Part shown: piece by piece, positions 55,651-64,000 of the stretch | Position numbering within the stretch: position 1 is the stretch's first letter | Layout: the number at the start of each line of letters is the position of its first letter | Notes under the pieces: model-generated | What the model was told of the DNA's origin: nothing | The model's database searches: none | What the model saw: only the letters and a program-made list of their open reading frames with translations | Position numbers and translations under genes: made by a program | Assembly: GCA_013368325.1 (NCBI GenBank) | Contig: JAACJK010000005.1 | Span: forward strand, 434,001-498,000 | DNA length: 64,000 bases | From: Ephemerocybe angulata | Lineage: Eukaryota; Basidiomycota; Agaricomycetes; Agaricales; Psathyrellaceae | Reading direction: 5' to 3'

Positions 55651-56972
55651 TACTCTATCCCGAAATGATATCCTTCTTCGATCCAAGCCAAAGCTGAAAC
55701 ACCTTTTCAACCTGTCTACCCCAGACCATCAACCTTCGATATTCGTAACCCGCGGAGTAGTGAACCCGCTTCCAGAGAGTGCGAGCGATCCACTATACAG
55801 AAGAGTGAGCACCATGCCTTAGATAATGCAGGTCAAATACTCACCGCTCTTTCAACAGCGATATATCTTTCGAGCGCATTCTCTCCAAGTTGATCCAGTA
55901 CAGGTTGAGGAGGGGGCCATCGTTCAAACCAGTAACCATAATAATCGTGAAGCCAGTCGTCATGCATACCACGTCGTGCTGATGCTTCGAACTCTTCCAC
56001 GTTCTCGAGCACGAACCGCCGCTGCAGAGAATCACGGCGCCAGGTTATATCACGCTACGCCGAAGCCATCAGAATATGCCCGGATCAAAGGATTTGCGGG
56101 TGACACTGACCTCCGACATCACAGAAATCTGGGGGATAAGCGCTCAAGCGTTGAGGGAGAGATGGGCTTATATCTACTCATAAATTTAAGTTCAAACGGT
56201 AGACAGGTTTAGAACCGAGTAGAAGATAATGATAGAATGGAAGCCTTACTGCTAGAATTCGTTCCAACCGCACACAATCGGAACCCGCTCTGTTGACCTT
56301 CTCGTATGCGGTATCCGCCAGAACTCGACTCATATAAGCTCAGGTAGGCCAAGAGAAGGAATTGAGGTGCTACAGCGGCTCCTAGGCATAACGACACATC
56401 TCCGGATGTGACAAATAGCCTGTTTGAGTCCATGTCGGACGCGATGGAGCAGCCACCCAGTGGATGCGAACATGGATGGCAGGAGAAGGCCTGTCGACCC
56501 ATCCGACCTTCTAAGAAGGCCGCGTTTCAACTGAAGGATTGCCGCTTTGGGTTGATATATTCCCCGAGTACAATCACATCATTTGAGACGCGATCAACTG
56601 TGTTAAAGATTTTTTTTGGTTGCGTTGCTTCGCGTTGGGAGCGCTTGACTCTGAGTCCAGGCACTTCACTCCAAACCCAAGCGTGCCGAGCTCTCTCCGC
56701 CCCCACGGTTTTGATAATTTATTTTCACCAAGTCCCACCTTAGAACGCCAACTCCCAGAAACGTGCTCAAAAACTATCAAGAAAGTATCAAAATTGCCAG
56801 GGAAGTGTAGTAAGATCAATGTACATGAGAATAGCAGACTACACGTTCACAGCACAAGATAAAGTCCTTCGCACGTTTTCAGAGGAACAGAGTCGTCGCA
56901 CGTTTTAAAAGCTGTCTGCAAGAGTATCCCGTACCCCGCGAGCCAACCGGAAGGCCAGAGTCCGGGCGAAAC
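55651..56972. other. spacer inside the right KDZ element
   Basis: No gene recognised between B and C. In the left element this interval holds E'; nothing E-like is seen here. One TAAGCGCT octamer at about 56135. Confidence 0.4.
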
Positions 56973-57499
56973 CTAATCGCGTACAATGCGGCGGGGACGA
57001 AGGCGGCAGAGGGGGCGATAGATGGTAGCCTGGTACCCGAAGATAGTGTAAAAGAGAGTGTTGGGGAAGATGTGGCAGCGGCGAGTGATGTAGCGTTCGA
57101 AGTTGACGGAGGTGAAGAGGAGGCGGCGGAGCTCTTGACGAAGGATGCGCACGTTGTCGCGGTAGACGATGGGATCGCGCATGCGAGGCCCATAGCGCGC
57201 TCCGGGGTTTGTGGCCTTCCTGACCGCCACCGCGATGATGTGCTGGGGGACGAGTGAGCATTCCGAACAGCGAGGACGGGGTAGAGGTCACTTACCGCCC
57301 TGAACTGGCGCATGAACGCCGCAGGATCCATGTGGGGGGGCACAGTGGGGGAACCGTGGATGCCAATGAAGACGGTGGCCCAGTCAGGCCAGTAGTCGCG
57401 TGGGTTTCCCTCCGCCAGCAACACCTCGTTGTACCCAATACCGCCGATGAGGAGGTCACAATACTTAGCTGCAGACATTCCGTTTATGATAGCCGGCAT
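56973..57499 (-). CDS. KDZ-element gene C (right copy)
   Basis: Exon from ATG 57497-57499 (MPAIINGMSAAKYCDLLIGG) to FMRQFRA, intron GTAAGT..CCCCAG, then HIIAVAVRKATNPGARYGPR to the stop near 56973. It shares CDLxIGxIxYxE and AxRxA...R...VxxLRxELxxLL spacing with the left C. Upstream, an in-phase leader exon (57571-57660, MLGPPHNFSVTFLP) could be spliced on through GTATGT..ATTAG. ATATTTAAG right before it looks like a TATA box, so I take the leader as untranslated. The C-terminal end (YRPLCRLRPRRIVRD) is basic. Function unknown. Confidence 0.6.
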
Positions 57500-57660
57500 G
57501 TCGGCAACTCTGATCTAATAGATCGGGGTCAGTGAGAGCGGAGGAATTGGGAAGGATGAGGAAAACATACCGAGACGAGAGGAGGCTTTGGGAGATGGGT
57601 CGAGGGGTTGCGAGCGAAAGGCAGGAAGGTAACTGAGAAATTATGTGGAGGGCCTAGCAT

Positions 57661-58799
57661 CTTAAATATGTGAACGGAGGGAAGACCACTAGCCCAAAGC
57701 TTGATTTCCCTCGATCGCGATCGGGGATCTCGTCGTTCCCGATTTGGCGATGCTTCTCAGCCAATCAGAGGTTGCAAATAATAACTCTTCTCGCGGTTCG
57801 AACACAGATAACGTCCGCCTGCCTCGATTTATGGCCCGATAAGAGATTCAAGACCTGATCTCATGAGTATTAAAATGTTTACATTACTATAGTCCAATTG
57901 TATGGTGCGCTATATACATTTACATGTTCGCTTTGAAGTACGGCGAAGTCAGCCAGAATCCCGCATGCAAACCTCAATTGCATTGAGGACTTTTCATGAC
58001 CACCATAGTCATAAGTCCTAGAAAGGTACTATAGGGATAGTAGGGCACCCCTGTGAATCCAATACGTCAGTCTGCATCTTTCCAGACCGACAACAGTCCC
58101 CCATAAGTCGAGATTATCCGGCTCTGCGCTGCCGCGCCATCCCCGGCGCACAATAATGCTCACGCGAAGCTGGGTCCGTGCTTTAGGCGAAGGAATATGT
58201 AGTATGAAATGTAGAGGAGATAAACACTCCTTGAATAGGGTACTCCGAAGAGCGTATACTTCACTTTCAAAGAGTTCTTTAGTGGAAAGCCAACTTGGCT
58301 TTCCTCGAGCCGCCATCCAATGTTCATGTGGATTAGGCCTATTCGCAGGTAAAGCCTATGACGAGATACCGTATTGTGCCATAAAATAGTATATACTTTG
58401 GATGTACAAGGAAAGGTCCCGGGGAACATTGCGAGGTGTTACATGGTAAATTTCGACTAAGTCCCCGTCTCGGCAATTCCCGAGGCGCCATCAATTTTGG
58501 ATGGCACCTTCCTGCCACCTGGTAGGCTCTGACGGTTTCCGCTCAAGTAACACGACCAAGGCATATCGGACACGTTCCCATGCGAATTAAGAGTTCCCTA
58601 CCTTCCGCTGCGCTCCCCGCGAAGCCGCTGATCTTGAATCTTTCGAGTCAGTCCTTTCATGTTTCGACAGGACACAGCATATATTGAAGGGGCAGGAGGG
58701 GTACAACATTCGAATACAGGCACACAGAGTCCACAAAAATAAAGCATAGAGGGGGCAGGGCTACGTCAAGCTCCACAGAGACCTATCTACACTCGCAAC
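57661..58799. other. spacer inside the right KDZ element
   Basis: Contains the probable TATA box of C (57661-57669) and the 3' side of D. Short open frames on both strands lack support. Confidence 0.35.
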
Positions 58800-59946
58800 C
58801 TAGACATATGCAACGGCACCCCTCGACCAGGCGAAGACGTACGCTGTGTAGGCCGATTGAATACTGCGGTGGCGACTGAAGCTCGCCGACGCCACTCCGG
58901 TAACGTAGGGGCTCGTGTTGGGCCTGACAGCCAATTAGAAGTCGGATACAGATACAATCTAAGAAGCGTAATGACTCACCATCCGCCGAAGACGCCCACG
59001 CGAATCCCCTTGCTGACGACGTAGTACCGCTCCTCTAGAAACCCACGATTTGTTAGGGTACGTTGAATTAGAAGAATATTAGACTTACCACCTCCTTCGG
59101 TGAAGACGGCTTCCGCAGGAGGGGGAACCGGAGTGCTAGGGCCCAAGGAATGGAACCCCGGGATGACAGTAGACGCCTCGGGGATCTCGTTAGGCTGGGC
59201 GATAGCCCCAACGACAGACGCGACAGCAGGTGCAGGGACAGCGGGAGTAACAAGGTTGGGAGCTGGAGTAGAGGGAGCGAGGGTCGTGGGAGCAGGGGCA
59301 GGCGGAGCCTGAGTAGGAGGGGGAGTCAGAAGCGACAGGCTAGCGATGTTGGGAGCGAGGGAAGTGTCAGCGGCAGAAGGGTGGGCGACGCCCGCGGCAG
59401 AAGCACCGGCGACGCCAGGAAGAGAAGCCGCGGGCTGAGAGGAAGACCCCATAATGGGCAGATCTGGCAATGGGAGCACTGTTAGTCCAGTTCTGAATTT
59501 GTAGAAGGCATGGAAGACTTACTGGCACCCGAGTAGTTACTCTCCTCGTCGCTGGAGTCGGGGACAATGACCGCCTCATCGTCGTCACTGCCTCCGCCAC
59601 CCTCGATGTGGGAGACCATAACAAAACCTGTCCCGTCACAGACAGCGCAGGTTTCGGCGCCTACATCAACAAGGCAGAGATGTTAGTATGTAGACATGTT
59701 CCAGGACATAACGCACTCACGGTACTCGTCCTCGCGATTGTTGGCGTTGCCAAGCATATCAAAGCCTACAAAAGTGTGGGGGTAGGATCAATTGGGCATG
59801 AAGTTGGAGGGTACGAGCGGTGAAATCAACTTACGAAGGTCTATGGAGCGGATCATAAGCCCCAACAAGTCTCTCATGGGCGAGGTGAGAGTGACCCCAC
59901 GGAGGGACCCGCTCGCCTTGTTCATGGTCGTCTTGGAGGAGGACAT
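58800..59946 (-). CDS. KDZ-element gene D (right copy)
   Basis: Start MSSSKTTMNKASGSLRGVTL at 59944-59946. Exons continue with SPMRDLLGLMIRSIDL, a CAVCDGTGFV knuckle, an Asp/Glu-rich stretch, a Pro/Ala/Thr linker ending VIPGFHSLGPSTPVPPP, then RYYVVSKGIRVGVFGGW and NTSPYVTGVASASFSRHRSI to AVAYV and the stop at 58800-58802. The C-terminal domain fits the RNase H1 N-terminal-like pattern seen in the left D. The linker differs in sequence but not in composition, while the knuckle and the terminal domain are conserved, so the latter two are probably the working parts. Confidence 0.73.
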
Positions 59947-60030
59947 TCTGAAATAGAAGCGTGCTTGGTTGTCAGAAGATAGAGAAAGTGGGCGGATAGA
60001 TCGTTAGTCAAGCGACCGGCAAGTCAGGAC

Positions 60031-60038
60031 TTATATAG
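60031..60038 (-). promoter_or_regulatory. TATA box of right gene D
   Basis: TATATAAG on the minus strand, about 85 bases upstream of the D start at 59946, the same spacing as in the left element. Confidence 0.5.
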
Positions 60039-60371
60039 ATACCCGCCTTGTATTTGCTTCGTGTTTGGTGTCACGCATAGAACCTTTCTGGGAGACCACG
60101 GGGGACCTAGGAGGCGAATAGTGAATCAGGGTGATAACGTTAGAGGTATAGTATACTGGAGCGTACCGCGTGTGTACCAAAAGGTTATCTTACACTCGTT
60201 GAATACGGTCTAGGTCAATATGCTTTCCCAAATTCAGAGTACTTACAGAGGCTAGAAATGTGTGCTTTGCCTGTCGTTAAATTCAGCACCACTCAGTGGT
60301 GTTTCCTCGCCATCTCTTGATACCCCACAAACTCACCGTGCTATCGTCCAATCCTCACAACTTACTCGCAT

Positions 60372-63300
60372 ATGGCTCCGCCCGGGTGGGCTAATCCCTC
60401 TCAAACTACCTTACTGCATAGTCTTCTCCCGGAATACGAAGCATGCCAGGTCTCTCGTCACTACAAACCCTTTTGGACCAAACTCTATGCCTCGTACCTG
60501 AAGTCGTTCCCATTGGTCGAAGAGCTCTTCCCCGGTTTGGACATGACTGAACTTGATGACGCTCAGATGGGGAGATACAAAGTAGCGCTTGAGAAACTGC
60601 AAGGGGTATGTCACCATTTGAGTTCTGGAACACGCTAATATTCCGACTTAGCGCCTACGTGAGTGGTATCGGTGGCGGTGTAACGCACGGAGTAGGAAGG
60701 TCGCGTTATCAGTTCCCAAAAAGATGATGAAGTCGATCTACGCACCACGAACCCGAGGTCCCAAGGCCATCGAAGCATATGCGAAGCTGTTTCCCGACGC
60801 GGTTCGTGCTGCCCAAGAGGCTGCGCCCGCCGATGAGTCTGAGGACGGTACAAAGAGGAAACTTCAGAGTTGGACGGCGATATGTACAGAACTTCTTTCC
60901 TGTCCCTCAGATGAACAGCTGAAGGCGGTCGATGAGTATGTCGAGAAGAATAGTGCTGACAAAAAGGGTGGGGCTGCATCAATTGAGGAATTGACGCCCA
61001 AGGATGTTCAAAGGTGCGTGGGATGATGATGGGGGATCGAATTAAGTAACGATCATGCTTCTTCAACCAGATACATCAACCACCTCCCTGCGGTCCTCAA
61101 GTCGGTGGTCGAGCCTGCAGTTCGTAAGGCTGGTCTCATGGCTTTGATCACACTTGTGGGCCCCGTACCTGATGCCAAAGGGAAGATATCGGCTTGGACG
61201 TGCGTAGAGGCCATACTTACCATGTTTCGTAACTTTGTATTAACTTTTCATGCTTAGACTCCAGTTTGGCGACCATGACGACACTCCATTGTTCTCTTCA
61301 TCGTGGGTCGATCACGATCGGGTCTACGTCGAAGCCGTTGCCCGATTCGCCAAACGGCATGTCTTTAGTGAGTCGCGTTGCACTGTATCGAAACATATCT
61401 CATCGAGGACATAGCGCGAGATTCAAGCGAAAATCAATCGACCCAAAAGGACGAGGACAAGGAAGAAGCGCCCTCACAAGGTAGTGTTTTACGGTTTATT
61501 ACCTGGTACATGTCGCTATAACGGAGACTTACAGGTCCAAGTGTGGCCCCAATGGTTTCCGAGTCATCTGATGAAGCGATGACTACGGACTTGGGAGAGA
61601 CCGCCCAATCGAGCAAAGCTGCCCCATCTTCCCTTTCGCCTGACTCCAGTACCCAATCGAGCTCATCCGCATTCACGAAGCCAACGGACGCGGTCTCATC
61701 CGCACATGATACACTCGGTGCAACCCAAACGAGTCTATCCGCATCTCGAGGCTTGGAAGCGAAGGAGGGCGAAGAAGGTCACGAAGGTCACCCATCCTGG
61801 AGTACGCCTTCTCGAAGGGGCCCAGTTCTTCGGTTGCAAACCCCCGTCTTACGTCGTAATGTCAACTTTGACGGGCGCTTTTCGCCCACTTCGATTATTT
61901 CAGGTGAGTCCTATCTTTTCATCTTCCCTCACGTATAGTCGTCTAACATACAATTGATTTGGCTTATAGAATGGGACGTGCGCAAGGAGACTCTTCCCGG
62001 AACACAGATGGATGGGACGTTGAACCTGGATTCAATGGGTCTGTCCAAGGATCTCTCATCTTCTGCTGACCCCTTCTTCACTTCTCCCGCCGGCACCTTG
62101 TCTTCTATCGATCCCTTTATGGCATGTTCCGACAATCCAAGCTCCACCTCTTTTTCCACCTCTAGGCATGTCAACAGTTCTTCTACTCACATCGGGCACA
62201 CCAATTCGGATTTCCGCATCTTGGCGCGGGGACCTCATAGTGCCGACGGGGTCTTTCCAACGTCCACAGCAGCTCCATCGCTTCTAGCCTCCTCTTCGGT
62301 CTTTGCCCCAGCTCAATCGCTTCTAGCCTCCTCTTATCAAACGTCTGACGATAATTGCAGCGCAGGAGCCTCGTTTGAATACCTGACTCGGGACCTGACT
62401 CTGGACCTCGGCCCAAAGAGGGATACCCGCGACACAAGCTACCTCAGAGACGAAACCAGTGAGTTTACTTCCGCTCACTCTCCCGACAGCCTCGCTGATA
62501 GATCCTGTGCAGATGCTCTTTCGCTCCCTCTGCCGGATCAGGAATGGCGTGTCCAACAGGATCTATGTTTTCATAATCGAGACCCTCGGACTTCCACGTC
62601 TTTCAGACCGGTCTCAGCTACCGCATCAGGTGGTCTCCTGAATGCCGCCCTCCCGCATGCTCCCAGGCCAGTAGGGAAGAGTTTACCAATTCAACACAGC
62701 CCTCCTGTTTCCAACTCCGATTCGCCGTCTACATTAGCCTCTGCTGCGGGTGCGACTCGCCCCGTGCATCCCCCACCCCCACCCCAGCCGGTCCACACTC
62801 TCCAGAGCCTGGGTGGGGGTGGGTTCGAACCCACAGAGTCATCGCCGGTTCCTGGTAAGCCTGTTTTATCAGGTCAACTCATCAACAAGACGCTGACTGA
62901 ACGACCCCGTTCTTTTTACCAGCTAAGCCTCAACTCAATCCTGAGGTACCTCACTCTCTGGACCCACCTTCTCGAAGCCCTCTCCGGTCACCTCCACCTC
63001 CGACAACCCCTCCACCTCCGAAAACCCCTCCACCTCCGACAACTCCTCCGCCTCCGACAACCCCTCCGCCTCCGACAACCCCACCAGCTCCTCGCAAAAC
63101 CCCTCGACCCGCCTCTCCTGATCGTGCACCGTCCCCCGGCGTACCACCGATTGATCCAGCCCCCCGGAGATCAGGACGTGGTCCCGTTCCCTCAAAGAAG
63201 AACCAACTCGCCCAACAGATCGGGTCGAATGTCATTCGTCATCGCACAGAGTTGAACACGTCGGAAGACCCGCAAGGCTTTCCCGATTGGTATAACCAGG

Positions 63301-63991
63301 CCGTCACAAATCTCAATGATCAAGATCTTGGAGAGAGGTGGGTTGATGTAGTCCTTAAATGGGGAGTTCTGGAACGGGCGCTTGGGTACGGCAAAATTTC
63401 CAAGGTACGCTCTGTCATTGCAATTATGGCTCCCCGATGTTCATGTCGCACCAACAGGGTTCGCTTCCGGTCAAGGGTCGGCCGGAAGAATGGTCTCGAT
63501 GGACCACCAAGGGCCCGCACGGCGCTCGCAACCACAACCACACTCCTTTCATCGACGATCCCGCGGACATTGGGGCGGCTATCACCTCTTGGTGGACGTC
63601 TATCCAACCTTCCTTCCGAAAGACGGACGATGCGACTCTCAAACCGATCGACACTGAGGCAAGTGCAGAGGGAGATGTGTGGGCCCCGATTAGAAAATCA
63701 GGTACGAACGGGTTGCTCTCGCTGATGATGCTCCTCTATTGGTGGGGGCGTGCTGCCAAAGACGGACCCGCACCTTTCAGAGAGGACTCACGAGGGCAAT
63801 GGGCAGACCTCGTTGACGATGTTTCCTCTTGCCTTGGCGTTATGGCTGCCACTGTTCCCGTTCGAGCCCCAAAACGCGGTGGTGACGAGCCTGAGGCGAC
63901 GACTAGGCAGAAGAGGTGAGTATTCCAAGTCTTTTTGTCATTGTGCTTTCGGCGGGCTGAAGTTCAAGTCCCTTTCAGGACTAGGAGTTGA
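60372..63991 (+). CDS. KDZ-element gene E (right copy)
   Basis: Start MAPPGWANPSQTTLLHSLLP, compared with MAPPSWLTNKQRTF in the left copy. Exons joined by short introns encode HYKPFWTKLYASYLKSFPLV, TRGPKAIEAYAKLFPDAVRA, VVEPAVRKAGLMALITLVGP and FGDHDDTPLFSSSW, then a long Ser/Thr/Pro-rich part. After an intron at about 62854-62922 comes a PPPPTTPPPPKT repeat stretch. The C-terminal domain reads GFPDWYNQAVTNLNDQDLGE, then GRPEEWSRWTTKGP, DPADIGAAITSWWTS and TNGLLSLMMLLYWWGRAAKD. A stop occurs at 63917-63919 if the last GTGAGT is not spliced; splicing to the CAG at 63976-63978 gives KRTRS and TGA at 63989-63991. Same domain order as the left E. Function unknown. Confidence 0.7.
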
Positions 63992-64000
63992 GCTCCCGCC

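Larger units (their letters stand above)
49591..64000 (+). mobile_element. composite KDZ DNA transposon (right copy), partial in window
   Basis: Inverted relative to the left element: A (-), B (+), C (-), D (-), E (+), exactly the mirror image of the left gene order without E' and F. The left limit is set at the first of the ATGCACC-rich repeats; the right end lies beyond the window. An inverted repeat ATAAGCGCCC-ATA-GGGCGCTTAT lies at about 50711-50733 beside the transposase gene end. The proteins are clearly homologous to the left copy but diverged, so this is not a recent duplication of it. Confidence 0.72.

Noticed and set aside
29804..64000. A TET/JBP dioxygenase gene as cargo of the KDZ elements
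   Set aside because: Such genes are known neighbours of fungal KDZ elements, so I looked for one, but none of the cargo proteins shows an HxD..H dioxygenase pattern. The oxygenase at 16.3 kb is of the isopenicillin-N-synthase type and lies outside.

Overview
The window reads as nuclear DNA of a filamentous basidiomycete, probably an Agaricomycete. Genes carry many short introns (about 45-80 bp, GT..AG, CTNAC-like branch points). The gene families fit this group: a NACHT NLR-like gene, a GH24 lysozyme, a Ctr copper transporter, a metacaspase and KDZ (Kyakuja-Dileera-Zisupton) transposases. I assigned everything from the sequence alone, so family names rest on motifs and not on searches.

Layout. 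0.4-2.5 kb: decayed NACHT gene (-). 3.28-8.71 kb: Ty3/Gypsy retrotransposon (-), broken by two inverted, apparently identical 397-bp hAT-type MITEs. The segment between the MITEs has been flipped: an 8-bp target duplication and the gag reading frame can be matched across the two breakpoints. 8.7-14 kb: gene-poor, eroded DNA. 14.3-28.3 kb: ordinary gene space with a small secreted protein, a 2-oxoglutarate oxygenase of the isopenicillin-N-synthase type, a secreted GH24 lysozyme with a glycine-zipper-like repeat region, a Ctr copper transporter, tRNA-Arg(ACG), one unrecognised spliced gene and a long gene with eight GVGSLPG repeats. 28.5-47.66 kb: a metacaspase gene (-) cut in two by about 17.6 kb of foreign DNA.

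That insert is a composite KDZ element. It encodes a KDZ transposase (gene A, 41.4-45.1 kb), a basic protein divergent from it (B), a small protein (C), a protein with a CxxC pair and an RNase H1 N-terminal-like domain (D), a large proline-rich protein (E), a truncated E-like gene (E') and a small acidic ORF (F). Both ends of the insert are crowded with the palindromic motif TRATGCATYA. A second, diverged element with the same five core genes lies in inverted orientation from about 49.6 kb to beyond the right edge (A 51.1-54.8, B 54.9-55.7, C 57.0-57.5, D 58.8-59.9, E 60.4-64.0). Its visible end is crowded with a different motif, centred on ATGCACC.

The conserved order and strands of A-E in two diverged copies suggest that the five genes travel as one unit: the transposase cuts and joins at the motif-rich ends, and B-E are conserved accessory proteins of unknown role. 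This multi-gene KDZ unit, its own motif-rich ends, and its insertion inside a metacaspase gene are the main findings of the window.
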